Part shown: positions 25,265 to 39,455 of the stretch, piece by piece
Position numbering within the stretch: the stretch's first letter is position 1
How the letters are laid out: every line of letters begins with the position of its first letter
Assembly (NCBI RefSeq): GCF_005403045.1
Contig: NZ_BJCL01000015.1
Location: 62,001-126,000 of the forward strand
Source: Pseudaquabacterium pictum
GTDB taxonomy: Bacteria > Pseudomonadota > Gammaproteobacteria > Burkholderiales > Burkholderiaceae_C
Direction of reading: 5' to 3'
Length of the DNA: 64,000 nucleotides
Program-made: the position numbers and the translations under genes
Notes under the pieces: model-generated
Databases searched by the model: none
The model's input: the letters and a program-made list of their open reading frames with translations, nothing else
What the model was told of the DNA's origin: nothing

Positions 25265-25289
25265 CATTGTGGACCGGCAGCCTCCGCCG

Positions 25290-25862
25290 ATGGGCGCCCC
25301 CCTGGCCCTGGTCGGCATGCCCGGCAGCGGCAAATCCACCGTGGGCCGCCACCTCGCCCGCCAGCTGGGCCGCCAGTTCGTCGACAGCGACCATGAGATC
25401 GAGCACGCCATCGGCGGCTCGATCCGGGTCTACTTCGAGCAGCACGGCGAGGCAGCCTTCCGGGATCTGGAGGCGCAGACCATCGCCCGCCTGTGCCAGC
25501 AGACCGGCACCGTGCTGGCCACCGGCGGCGGTGCGGTGCTGCGGTCCGAGAACCGGGCGGCGCTGCAGCAGCACTGCCAGGTGCTCTACCTGCGCTCCAC
25601 GCCGGAAGAGCTGTTCCGCCGCCTGCGCCACGACACCCAGCGCCCGCTGCTGCAGGTGCGCGATCCGCTCAAGCGCCTGCGCGATCTGTACCGCGAGCGC
25701 GATCCGCTGTACCGCGAGACCTGCCACTTCACCATCGAGACCGGTCGGCCGTCCGTGCCCACGCTGGTCAACATGATCCTGATGCAGCTGGAGCTGGCGG
25801 GCCTGGTCGACCCGATGCTGGTGCCCGCCACCGTGGGCCGGGTGATGCCGCCGCTGGCCTGA
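25290..25862 (+). CDS. aroK: Shikimate kinase
   Basis: A 190-residue P-loop kinase: Walker [10 protein letters not shown], shikimate-binding [14 protein letters not shown], the GGGAVL loop ([12 protein letters not shown]), the lid RPLLQ, and RERDPLYRE near the end. It phosphorylates shikimate in aromatic amino acid synthesis. The ATG at 25290 gives MGAPLALVG; an in-frame GTG at 25269 would add seven residues, and neither has a clear ribosome-binding site. It is followed by aroB, forming the conserved aroKB pair downstream of the pil genes. Confidence 0.93.
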   Translation: MGAPLALVGMPGSGKSTVGRHLARQLGRQFVDSDHEIEHAIGGSIRVYFEQHGEAAFRDLEAQTIARLCQQTGTVLATGGGAVLRSENRAALQQHCQVLYLRSTPEELFRRLRHDTQRPLLQVRDPLKRLRDLYRERDPLYRETCHFTIETGRPSVPTLVNMILMQLELAGLVDPMLVPATVGRVMPPLA

Positions 25863-25905
25863 GCCCGCTGCGCCTGCAGGCAGGCGGCGCATACACTGCC
25901 CGCCC

Positions 25906-27039
25906 ATGACTGCAGCGGCTTCCAGCGCCCCGCCCCGGGCCGACATCCTCCTCGTGCCGATCGCCCTGGGCGACCGCAGCTACGACATCCACATCGGCAG
26001 CGGCCTGCTGGCCGATCCGGCCTCCTGGGCCGGACTGCCGGCGTCGGCCGATGCGCTGATCGTCAGCAACACCACGGTGGCGCCGCTGTATGCCGAGGCA
26101 CTGGCCGCGCCAATGCGCCAACGCCACCGCCGCGTGCTGCAGCTGGCCCTGCCCGATGGCGAGGAGCACAAGACTGCCGCGGTGCTGGAACAGGTCTACG
26201 ACACCCTGCTGGGCGCCGGCTGCGACCGCAAGACGGTGCTCTACGCGCTGGGCGGTGGCGTGGTGGGCGACATGACCGGCTTTGCCGCCGCCTGCTACAT
26301 GCGCGGCGTGCCGTTTGTGCAGGTGCCCACCACGCTGCTGGCGCAGGTGGATTCATCGGTGGGTGGCAAGACGGCGATCAACCATCCGCTGGGCAAGAAC
26401 ATGATCGGCGCGTTCTACCAGCCAGCCCGGGTGCTGTGTGACCTGGACCTGCTGGCCACGCTGCCGGCGCGTGAGTTCTCCGCCGGTCTGGCCGAGGTGA
26501 TCAAGTACGGGCCGATCGCCGATGTCGAGTTCCTGGCCTGGATCGAAGCCAACCTCGACGCGCTGATGGCGCGTGACCGCGCTGCGCTGGCCCATGCGGT
26601 CAAGCGCAGCTGCGAGATCAAGGCCTGGGTGGTGGGGCAGGACGAGCGCGAAGGCGGCCTGCGCGCCATCCTGAACTTCGGCCACACCTTCGGCCATGCC
26701 ATCGAGACCGGCCTGGGCTACGGCGCCTGGCTGCATGGCGAGGCGGTGGGTTGCGGCATGGTGCTGGCGGCCGAGCTGTCGGCGCGCCTGGGCCTGGTGG
26801 ATGCCGCGCTGGTGCCGCGCCTGCAGGCGCTGTGCCGCCGCGCCGGCTTGCCGGTGACGGCACCGCCGTTGTCCGCCCTGCCCATCGAGCGCTGGATGGC
26901 GCTGATGCGTGTCGACAAGAAGGCCGAGGGCGGCGAGATCCGCTTCGTGGTGATCGACGGCCTGGGCCGCGCGGCGATGCGGCCGGCGCCCGACACGCTG
27001 GTCGCCGATGTGATCCGCGCCCACGCGGCGCCGGGCTGA
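25906..27039 (+). CDS. aroB: 3-dehydroquinate synthase
   Basis: A 377-residue NAD-dependent cyclase. It has the dinucleotide-binding [19 protein letters not shown] and the active-site [21 protein letters not shown] region. The metal-ligand histidines lie in [12 protein letters not shown] and LHGEAVG. It turns DAHP into 3-dehydroquinate, the second step of the shikimate pathway. The ATG at 25906 lies 43 bases after aroK, and dgt follows after 18 bases, so aroK-aroB-dgt is probably one transcript. Confidence 0.96.
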   Translation: MTAAASSAPPRADILLVPIALGDRSYDIHIGSGLLADPASWAGLPASADALIVSNTTVAPLYAEALAAPMRQRHRRVLQLALPDGEEHKTAAVLEQVYDTLLGAGCDRKTVLYALGGGVVGDMTGFAAACYMRGVPFVQVPTTLLAQVDSSVGGKTAINHPLGKNMIGAFYQPARVLCDLDLLATLPAREFSAGLAEVIKYGPIADVEFLAWIEANLDALMARDRAALAHAVKRSCEIKAWVVGQDEREGGLRAILNFGHTFGHAIETGLGYGAWLHGEAVGCGMVLAAELSARLGLVDAALVPRLQALCRRAGLPVTAPPLSALPIERWMALMRVDKKAEGGEIRFVVIDGLGRAAMRPAPDTLVADVIRAHAAPG

Positions 27040-27057
27040 GCGGCGCAGGGGCTGCCG

Positions 27058-28227
27058 GTGCCGTTGGCGCCCTATGCCAGTGATGCCGCGCACAGCCGCG
27101 GCCGCCGCCACCCCGAGCCGCCGGTGCGGCTGCGCGATGCGTTCCAGCGCGACCGCGACCGCATCGTGCACAGCACCGCCTTCCGGCGGCTGGTCTACAA
27201 GACCCAGGTCTTCATCAACCACGAGGGCGACCTGTTCCGCACCCGGCTGACGCACTCGCTGGAGGTGGCGCAGCTGGGGCGTTCCATCGCCCGCGGCCTG
27301 GGGCTGAACGAGGATCTGGTGGAAGCCATCGCCCTGGCCCATGACCTGGGCCACACGCCCTTCGGCCATGCCGGACAGGACGCGCTGCACGACTGCATGC
27401 AGACCCACGGCGGCTTCGAGCACAACCTGCAGAGCCTGCGCGTGGTCGATCGGCTGGAGATCCGCTACCCGGCCTTCGACGGCCTGAACCTCAGCTTCGA
27501 GGCACGCGAGGGCATCCTCAAGCACTGCAGCCGGCGCGATGCGCTGGCGCTGGAGGCCGACGAGCCGGGCGGCGTGGCCCGCCGTTTCCTCGATGGCACC
27601 CAGCCCAGCCTGGAGGCCCAGCTCTGCAACCTGGCCGACGCCATCGCCTACAACGCGCATGACATCGACGACGGCGTGCGCTCGGGACTGCTGCAGTTCG
27701 ACGCCCTGGCCGAGCTGCCGCTGGTGCGCCGCCACCGCGATGCCGCGCTGGCCGAGCACCCGGCGTTGGCCGGCCAGCCGGGCCGGCGGCTGCTGTTCGA
27801 GACCATCCGCCGCATGCTGTCGGCCCAGGTGCATGACGTGATCGATGCCACCGCCGCGGCGCTGGCCGAGGCCGCGCCGGCCAGCGCCGATGCGGCCCGC
27901 CAGGCGCCGCGGCTGCTGCGCCACAGCGAGGCCATGCATGCCGAGGCCACCGCGCTCAAGCGCTTCCTGTTTGCCGCGCTGTACCGCCATCCGCAGGTGA
28001 TGCGCACCACCGATGTGGCCCGCCAGGTGGTGCGCGAGCTGTTCGCCGCCTACCTGGATGCCCCGCACGAATTGCCGGCCGAGCACGCGGCCCCGCCCGA
28101 CCGCCACCGCGCGGTGGCCGACTACGTGGCCGGCATGACCGACCGCTTCGCGGTGCGCGAGCACCGCCGCCTGACCGGCCGCGATCTGTTCGGCGCCCTC
28201 GACGGCCCGGCCGCCGCCACCTTCTGA
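27058..28227 (+). CDS. dgt: Deoxyguanosinetriphosphate triphosphohydrolase-like protein
   Basis: A 389-residue HD-domain dNTPase. The HD ligands are the His of RLTHSLEVAQ, the His-Asp of LAHDLGHTPFGHAG and the downstream Asp in the NLADAIAYNAHDIDDG region. FRRLVYKTQVF and FEHNLQSLRV are typical of the dGTPase family. It hydrolyses dNTPs to nucleoside and triphosphate. The start is GTG at 27058, the only one before the conserved core. Its length and lack of the E. coli insert place it in the shorter dGTPase-like class. Confidence 0.88.
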   Translation: MPLAPYASDAAHSRGRRHPEPPVRLRDAFQRDRDRIVHSTAFRRLVYKTQVFINHEGDLFRTRLTHSLEVAQLGRSIARGLGLNEDLVEAIALAHDLGHTPFGHAGQDALHDCMQTHGGFEHNLQSLRVVDRLEIRYPAFDGLNLSFEAREGILKHCSRRDALALEADEPGGVARRFLDGTQPSLEAQLCNLADAIAYNAHDIDDGVRSGLLQFDALAELPLVRRHRDAALAEHPALAGQPGRRLLFETIRRMLSAQVHDVIDATAAALAEAAPASADAARQAPRLLRHSEAMHAEATALKRFLFAALYRHPQVMRTTDVARQVVRELFAAYLDAPHELPAEHAAPPDRHRAVADYVAGMTDRFAVREHRRLTGRDLFGALDGPAAATF

Positions 28228-28232
28228 CCCGC

Positions 28233-28910
28233 ATGGCCCGCCTGCCCCGACTGGCCGTGGCCGGCCAGGCCCATCTGGCGCTGATGCTGGGCCACAGCGC
28301 CCAGCCGGTGTTCGTCGATGACGACGACCGCCGGCAGTTCCTGGCGGCGCTGCGCGAATCGGCGCTGCAGCACGGCGTGGCGGTGCATGCCTATGCGCTG
28401 CAGCCCACCGAGGTGCTGCTGCTGCTGACGCCGGCCAGCGACACGGCCCTGGGCGCGCTGATGCAGGGCCTGGGCCGGCGCTATGGCGCCGCCTTCAACC
28501 GCCGCCACGGCCGGCGCGGCACGCTGTGGGCGGGGCGCTTCCGCACTGCGGTGGTGCAGGCGGGGCCGCACCTGCTGGACGCCATGCGCCATGTCGACCT
28601 GCTGGGCCAGTCCGCCGGCGGCGGTGACGCCGCCTGGTCCAGCCTGGGCCACCGCCTGGGTGAGCGCCACGACCCGCTGATCACCGACTGCGCCGCCTGG
28701 TGGGCGCTCGGCAACACGCCCTTCGAGCGCGAGGCGGCCTACCGCCGCTGCCTGGCCGACGGTCTGGCGCCCGAGCGGGCCACCGCCCTGGCCGATGCGG
28801 CCCACAAGGGCTGGGCGGTGGGCGATGCCGCCTTCCTGGCGGCGTTGGCCCAGCAGGTCGACCGTCCGGTGCAGCCCCGGCCGCGGGGTCGCCCGCCGCG
28901 CGCAGCCTGA
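28233..28910 (+). CDS. RAYT/IS200-type transposase-derived protein without catalytic residues
   Basis: A 225-residue protein with the outline of REP-associated tyrosine transposases: MARLPRLAVAGQAH at the start, AVHAYAL, MQGLGRRYGAAFNRRHGRRGTLWAGRFR, and a helix at LLDAMRHVDL. The HUH motif that should read MPNHVHLL reads QPTEVLLL (Glu60 and Leu62 replace both histidines). The catalytic tyrosine of the RYIELNP helix is His120. It therefore should not cut or join DNA but may still bind it. The frame is intact with ordinary codon use, five bases after dgt, which argues for a retained protein rather than decay. Its function is unknown; DNA-binding or regulatory use is inference. Confidence 0.8.
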   Translation: MARLPRLAVAGQAHLALMLGHSAQPVFVDDDDRRQFLAALRESALQHGVAVHAYALQPTEVLLLLTPASDTALGALMQGLGRRYGAAFNRRHGRRGTLWAGRFRTAVVQAGPHLLDAMRHVDLLGQSAGGGDAAWSSLGHRLGERHDPLITDCAAWWALGNTPFEREAAYRRCLADGLAPERATALADAAHKGWAVGDAAFLAALAQQVDRPVQPRPRGRPPRAA

Positions 28911-28967
28911 CTGGCCGCCCGCAGGCGCGGGTTTTGCTCCCGCCATCGGGTGCCCGTTGACTTTGAT

Positions 28968-28982
28968 CTGTCCCCATTTATT
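28968..28982 (+). repeat. 15-mer direct repeat, copy 1
   Basis: CTGTCCCCATTTATT, matching copy 2 at 29018-29032 in 14 of 15 bases, with a spacing of exactly 50 bases start to start. It lies between the transposase-derived gene and gltB in an AT-rich patch of an otherwise GC-rich region. Confidence 0.7.
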
Positions 28983-29017
28983 GGGCAGCGAGTGTGGCGG
29001 CTCAGATTTAAACAAGC

Positions 29018-29032
29018 CTGACCCCATTTATT
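29018..29032 (+). repeat. 15-mer direct repeat, copy 2
   Basis: CTGACCCCATTTATT, differing from copy 1 only at base 4. It ends six bases before the candidate gltB -35 element. It may be a RAYT-associated repeat remnant or a regulator site. Confidence 0.7.
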
Positions 29033-29037
29033 TCTGC

Positions 29038-29066
29038 TTGAGTCTGTTGCTGCACTGCAGTAAATT
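29038..29066 (+). promoter_or_regulatory. Candidate gltB promoter
   Basis: TTGAGT (29038-29043) and TAAATT (29061-29066) with a 17-base spacer. The predicted start near 29073 leaves a short leader containing AAGGAG at 29084-29089 before gltB. It is the best -35/-10 pair in the 186-base interval 28911-29096. Confidence 0.5.
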
Positions 29067-29096
29067 CCCATCCCCCGAATTGCGAAGGAGCGCGCC

Positions 29097-33866
<4,770 letters not shown>

Positions 33867-33899
33867 TCTGACGACGACGCACCAACAGGACACAGCATC

Positions 33900-35363
<1,464 letters not shown>

Positions 35364-35410
35364 TCCGGCAGCCGACACGCTGGCAACACAGCTTTACCCG
35401 CGGGAATCGG

Positions 35411-35446
35411 GGCCAACCCTGAGGGTCTGGCCCTGCGTGCGACAAT
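35411..35446 (+). promoter_or_regulatory. Hairpin and extended -10 upstream of mlaF
   Basis: An interrupted inverted repeat (GGCCA...ACCC with GGGT...TGGCC, 35411-35432) without a T run follows gltD. It is followed by TGC-GACAAT (35438-35446), an extended -10-like element. The latter would start mlaF transcription near 35453. No good -35 is present. The 140-base interval 35364-35503 holds nothing else. Confidence 0.35.
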
Positions 35447-35503
35447 TTCCGGAGTATTTCAACCGGCTTGGCCCGGCGGTGGCAGTCCTTGCGCCCACCG
35501 CCT

Positions 35504-36337
35504 GTGCGCCCACCCCACCCCTTGCGCCCTGATCCCCTGATCGAGATCGACCACGTCACGTTTGGCTACGACAGCAGTCGCACCATCCTGAACGACGTCA
35601 GCCTGCGCTTCGGCCGCGGGCAGGTCACGGCCGTGCTGGGCGGCTCGGGCTGTGGCAAGACCACGCTGCTGCGGCTGATCGGCGGCGTGCATGCGGCCAA
35701 CAGCGGCCGCGTGGTCTTCGATGGCGAAGTGATCGACACCCGCGACCGCGCGCAGCTCTACCGCATCCGCCGCCGTCTGGGCATGCTGTTCCAGTTCGGC
35801 GCGTTGTTCACCGATCTCTCGGTCTACGACAACGTGGCCTTCCCGCTGCGCGAGATGACCGATCTGCCCGAGCCGCTGATCCATGACATCGTGCTGATGA
35901 AGCTCAATGCCGTGGGCCTGCGCGGGGCGGCACAGCTGAAGATCGCCGAGGTGTCGGGCGGCATGGCCCGGCGCATCGCGCTGGCCCGTGCCATCGCGCT
36001 GGACCCCGAGCTGATCATGTACGACGAGCCGTTCGCCGGGCTCGACCTGATCAGCATGGGCGTGGCCGCCAAGCTGATCCGCACCTTGAACGACGTGACC
36101 GGCGCCACCTCGCTGGTGATCAGCCATGACGTGCCCGAGTGCATGGCCATCAGCGACTGGGTGGTGCTGATGGCCACCGGCGGGCGCATCGTGGCCCAGG
36201 GCACACCGGCCGAGCTGATGGCCAGCACCGACCCGGAGGTGCGGCAGTTCGTGCGCGGCGAGCCCGACGGGCCGGTCAAGTTCCATTACCCCGCCCGGCC
36301 CATGGCCGACGACTTCGGCCTCGGGGGCGGTGCATGA
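35504..36337 (+). CDS. mlaF: Phospholipid transport ATP-binding protein MlaF
   Basis: An ABC ATPase of about 277 residues: Walker A GGSGCGKTT, Q-loop MLFQFGALFTDLSVYDNVAFP, signature SGGMARR (the Mla-type variant of SGGQ), Walker B LIMYDEPFAGLD, and the H-loop VISHDVPE. It powers the MlaFEDB complex that moves phospholipids between the membranes to keep outer-leaflet asymmetry. The start is uncertain: the frame is open from a TTG at 35468, GTG at 35504 gives MRPPHPLRPDPLIEID, and a TTG lies at 35522. Its stop overlaps the mlaE start (ATGA). Confidence 0.9.
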   Translation: MRPPHPLRPDPLIEIDHVTFGYDSSRTILNDVSLRFGRGQVTAVLGGSGCGKTTLLRLIGGVHAANSGRVVFDGEVIDTRDRAQLYRIRRRLGMLFQFGALFTDLSVYDNVAFPLREMTDLPEPLIHDIVLMKLNAVGLRGAAQLKIAEVSGGMARRIALARAIALDPELIMYDEPFAGLDLISMGVAAKLIRTLNDVTGATSLVISHDVPECMAISDWVVLMATGGRIVAQGTPAELMASTDPEVRQFVRGEPDGPVKFHYPARPMADDFGLGGGA

Positions 36338-37113
36338 ACATCGTCCAGCTGGTCGGCGCCCGGGTGCTGGCCTCGCTGCAGGGCCTGGGCCATGCGGCGA
36401 TCTTCTTCGCCGGCCTGGTGGGCGTGCTGCCGCAGGCGCTGCGCCGCTTCGGCCTGGTCATCACCCAGATCTTCGCCATCGGCAACCGCTCGCTGGTGAT
36501 CATCCTGGCCTCGGGCCTGGCGGTGGGCTTCGTGCTGGCGCTGCAGATGTACTACGCGCTGGTCACCTACGGCGCGGCCGAATCGCTGGGCCTGGTGGTC
36601 AACTTGAGCCTGGTGCGCGAGCTCGGCCCGGTGGTCACCGCGCTGCTGTTCGCCGGCCGGGCCGGCACCTCGCTGACCGCCGAGATCGGCCTGATGAAGG
36701 CCGGCGAGCAGCTGGCCGCGATGGAGCTGATGGCCATCGATCCGCGCGCCCGGGTGCTCGCGCCGCGCTTCATCGCCGGCGCCATCAGCATGCCGCTGCT
36801 GGCCATCCTGTTCTCGGCCATCGGCATCCTCGGCGCCTGGGTGGTGGCCGTGGGCCTGATCGGCATCGACGCCGGCAACTTCTGGTCGATCCAGCAGAAC
36901 AAGGTGGACATCTGGCGCGACGTGGGCAACGGCGTGGTCAAGAGCGCGGTGTTCGGTGTGGTCTGCACCTTCGTGGCGCTGTACCAGGGCTACGAGACCC
37001 AGGCCACGCCCGAGGGCGTGGCCTACGCCACCACCCGCACCGTGGTGATTTCCTCGCTGGCGGTGCTGGGCATGGACTTCATCCTCACCGCGCTGATGTT
37101 CTCCACGCCTTGA
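36334..37113 (+). CDS. mlaE: Phospholipid transport permease MlaE
   Basis: A 259-residue membrane protein with about five or six helices and the MlaE/TRAFAC-type permease signature RELGPVVTALLFAGRAGTSL followed by AEIGLMKAGEQLAAME. These elements form the coupling region that meets MlaF. It makes the inner-membrane core of MlaFEDB. The start overlaps mlaF by four bases. The following mlaD is separated from it by 112 bases that contain a repeat-like insertion. Confidence 0.95.
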   Translation: MNIVQLVGARVLASLQGLGHAAIFFAGLVGVLPQALRRFGLVITQIFAIGNRSLVIILASGLAVGFVLALQMYYALVTYGAAESLGLVVNLSLVRELGPVVTALLFAGRAGTSLTAEIGLMKAGEQLAAMELMAIDPRARVLAPRFIAGAISMPLLAILFSAIGILGAWVVAVGLIGIDAGNFWSIQQNKVDIWRDVGNGVVKSAVFGVVCTFVALYQGYETQATPEGVAYATTRTVVISSLAVLGMDFILTALMFSTP

Positions 37114-37150
37114 ATCTGGCAAGCTGCACCGCACACAGGGAATGACATGA

Positions 37151-37229
37151 CACCCCCACGCTCACTTTGTTCGCTGCCCCCCGAGGGGGCTGTCAATCCC
37201 TTCGGAACGGCCGGGCGGGATTGACATGA
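37151..37229 (+). repeat. Repeat-like insertion at the mlaD start codon
   Basis: A 79-base segment begins with a C-rich block and contains CCCCCC-GA-GGGGG (around 37177-37189). It is bounded by near-identical 13-mers, GGGAATGACATGA at 37138-37150 and GGGATTGACATGA at 37217-37229 (12 of 13 match), like a target duplication. The right copy supplies the mlaD start. It also carries a perfect nine-base inverted repeat, GTCAATCCC (37192-37200) with GGGATTGAC (37217-37225), whose 3' arm ends at the base before the ATG. This would hide the mlaD ribosome-binding site in a hairpin. Confidence 0.55.
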
Positions 37230-37708
37230 ACAAGAAAGGCATCGAGATCGGCGTGGGGCTGTTCGTGCTGCTGGGGTTGGCGGCGCTGCTGTTCGTGGCG
37301 CTGAAGGCCGCCAACCTCACCAGCTTCGGCCAAGCCGACACCTACACCGTCACCGCCCGCTTCGACAACATCGGCGGCCTGAAGGCCCGCGCGCCGGTGC
37401 GCGCCGCCGGTGTGGTGATCGGCCGCATCACCGGCATCCAACTCGACCCCAAGACCTTCCAGGGCGTGGTGACGATGGAGATCGAGCGCGGCTACCAGTT
37501 TCCGAAGGACAGCTCGGCCAAGATCCTCACCGCTGGTTTGCTGGGCGACCAGTACGTCGGCATCGAAGCCGGTGGCGAGGTCGACAACCTGGCGCCCGGT
37601 GCCACCATCAAGCAGACGCAGTCGGCCGTGGTGCTGGAGAACCTGATCGGGCAGTTCCTGTTCAACAAGGCCGCCGACGCCGGCGCCGCGCCTGGAGGCA
37701 AACCATGA
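37226..37708 (+). CDS. mlaD: Phospholipid-binding MCE protein MlaD
   Basis: A 160-residue protein: an N-terminal membrane helix (IGVGLFVLLGLAALLFVAL) and one MCE domain with YTVTARFDNIGGLKARAPVRAAGVVIGRI and the later ILTAGLLGDQYVGIE stretch. It forms the hexameric periplasmic ring on MlaFE that passes lipids to MlaC. The ATG directly follows the right arm of a perfect inverted repeat. The GGCGGGA likely to serve as ribosome-binding site lies partly inside that arm. The last four bases overlap the mlaA start. Confidence 0.94.
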   Translation: MNKKGIEIGVGLFVLLGLAALLFVALKAANLTSFGQADTYTVTARFDNIGGLKARAPVRAAGVVIGRITGIQLDPKTFQGVVTMEIERGYQFPKDSSAKILTAGLLGDQYVGIEAGGEVDNLAPGATIKQTQSAVVLENLIGQFLFNKAADAGAAPGGKP

Positions 37709-38460
37709 CCGGCCTCTGGAAATCGCTGCTGCTGCTCTTCGCAGGCGTGGCCCTGCTGGGTGGCTGCGCCACCACGCCGCCGGGCGACACCGCCCGTGGC
37801 GACCCCTGGGAACGCTTCAACCGCCAGACCTTCGCCTTCAACGAGGCGGTCGATGCGGTGGCCATCAAGCCGGCGGCGCAGCTCTACCAGGCGCTGGTGC
37901 CCGGCGTGGTGCGGCGTGGCGTGGGCAATGTGCTCGGCAACGTCGGCGATGCCTGGACCACGGTCAACCTGTTCCTGCAGGCCAAGCCCGCAGCCGGGCT
38001 GAACATGGGCATGCGCACGGCGGTCAACACCGTGCTGGGCGTCGGCGGTGTCTTCGACGTGGCCGAAGAAGCCGGGCTGGAGCGCTTCACCAGCGAGGAC
38101 CTGGGCCAGACGCTGGGCTACTGGGGCATCGGGAACGGGCCCTACCTGGTGCTGCCGCTGCTGGGGCCGTCGACATTGCGCGACACCACGGCACGGCTGC
38201 TGGAGGTCAATGACTCCCCCATCAACCACATCTGGACGGAGCCGCGCGACCACAACCCGGTGCTGGCGTTGCAGCTGCTGGACACCCGCGCCAACTTGCT
38301 CACCGCCGGCCGTGTGTTCGACGAGATCGCGCTGGACAAGTACGTGCTGCTGCGCGATGCCTTCCTGTCGCGCCGCCGCAGCCTGATCTACGACGGTGAC
38401 CCGCCCGAAGAAGGCGGTGCAGGTTCGGCGCCCTACAAGAAGCAGCTGATGCCGAAGTGA
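37705..38460 (+). CDS. mlaA: Outer-membrane phospholipid-asymmetry lipoprotein MlaA
   Basis: A 251-residue VacJ-family lipoprotein. The signal helix and lipobox LGGC (Cys around residue 22) precede the conserved DPWERFNRQTFAFNEAVD and a glycine-rich stretch ending in DLGQTLGYWGIGNGPYLVLP. It sits as a ring in the outer membrane and removes misplaced phospholipids, delivering them to MlaC. In E. coli mlaA lies apart from mlaFEDCB; here it is inside the operon between mlaD and mlaC. The start overlaps mlaD (ATGA). Confidence 0.94.
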   Translation: MTGLWKSLLLLFAGVALLGGCATTPPGDTARGDPWERFNRQTFAFNEAVDAVAIKPAAQLYQALVPGVVRRGVGNVLGNVGDAWTTVNLFLQAKPAAGLNMGMRTAVNTVLGVGGVFDVAEEAGLERFTSEDLGQTLGYWGIGNGPYLVLPLLGPSTLRDTTARLLEVNDSPINHIWTEPRDHNPVLALQLLDTRANLLTAGRVFDEIALDKYVLLRDAFLSRRRSLIYDGDPPEEGGAGSAPYKKQLMPK

Positions 38461-38538
38461 GCCAACGGCCGGGCGGGCGCTTGCGTTGAGTCAAGACAGG
38501 GCGGCGTGGTGCCGCCGGTGCAACAAAGGATGGAAGTG

Positions 38539-39162
38539 ATGCAACGACGTTTCTGGATGGCCGCCCTGGGTGCTGCCGCGCTGCTGGCCGCCAGCCCGCT
38601 GGTGCGGGCCGAGGCGGTGGCCGCGGACGCCTTCGTCAAGCAGGTGTCGGCCGATGTGATCGACGCGGTGAAGGCCGACAAGGCCATCCAGTCGGGCGAT
38701 GTGTCGCGCATCCGCGCGCTCGTCGATGCCAAGGTGATGCCCCATGTCAACTTCCAGCGCATGACGGCCAGCTCGGTCGGCCCGCAGTGGCGCAGTGCCA
38801 CGCCCGACCAGCAGAAGCGAATGCTCACCGAGTTCCAGACGCTGATGGTCAACACCTACTCGGGCGCACTGACCCAGGTGAAGGACCAGACGGTGGTGGT
38901 GCGGCCGCTGCGTGCGGCGCCTGACCAGACCGAGCTGGTGGTGCGCAGCGAGGTGCGAGGCAAGGGCGACCCGATCCAGCTGGACTACCGGCTGGAGAAG
39001 GCCGGCGACGGCTGGAAGATCTACGACGTCAACGTCGGCGGTTTCTGGCTGGTCGATGCCTACAAGGGCCAGTTCGCCAAGGACCTGAGCAGTGGCGGCA
39101 TCGACGCGCTGATCACCCGCCTGGCCGAGAAGAACAAGAGCCTGGCCACGGCCAAGAACTGA
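38539..39162 (+). CDS. mlaC: Periplasmic phospholipid-binding protein MlaC
   Basis: A 207-residue protein of the Ttg2/MlaC family with a signal peptide (FWMAALGAAALLAASPLVRA). Family motifs are visible at AKVMPHVNFQRMTA, WRSATPDQQKRMLTEFQTLMVNTYSGAL, and WKIYDVNVGGFWLVDAYKGQF. It ferries lipids across the periplasm between MlaA and MlaD. ATG at 38539 has AAGGA eight bases upstream; in-frame ATGs at 38530 and 38506 are alternatives. Confidence 0.93.
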   Translation: MQRRFWMAALGAAALLAASPLVRAEAVAADAFVKQVSADVIDAVKADKAIQSGDVSRIRALVDAKVMPHVNFQRMTASSVGPQWRSATPDQQKRMLTEFQTLMVNTYSGALTQVKDQTVVVRPLRAAPDQTELVVRSEVRGKGDPIQLDYRLEKAGDGWKIYDVNVGGFWLVDAYKGQFAKDLSSGGIDALITRLAEKNKSLATAKN

Positions 39163-39170
39163 CCGCGCGC

Positions 39171-39437
39171 ATGACCGCCCTCTTGCTGCCGGCGCGCATC
39201 ACGATGAACGACGCGCGGGCCACGCTGGCGGCGCTGCAGCCGCAGCTGCAGGCCGCCACCGCGCCGGTGCTTGATGCCTCGGCCCTGGCCGAGCTGGACA
39301 CCGCCGCCATCGCGCTGCTGCTGGAATGCCAGCGCCAGGCGCGTGCCGCCGGCAAGCCGCTGCAGCTGGTGGGCGCACCGCCCAAGCTGGCGCAGCTGGC
39401 CACGCTGTACGGCGTGGGCGGCCTGCTCGGCCTCTGA
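39171..39437 (+). CDS. mlaB: STAS-domain protein MlaB
   Basis: An 88-residue single STAS domain with the typical PVLDASALAELDTAAIALLLE region, where the Thr after Asp matches the phosphorylatable Ser/Thr position, and PLQLVGAPPKLAQLATLYGV. MlaB is the small cytosolic subunit that stabilises MlaF dimers. It is the last gene of mlaF-E-D-A-C-B, eight bases after mlaC, and converges on the response-regulator gene with 18 bases between. Confidence 0.88.
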   Translation: MTALLLPARITMNDARATLAALQPQLQAATAPVLDASALAELDTAAIALLLECQRQARAAGKPLQLVGAPPKLAQLATLYGVGGLLGL

Positions 39438-39455
39438 CCGGCGCGCCGACGGGCG

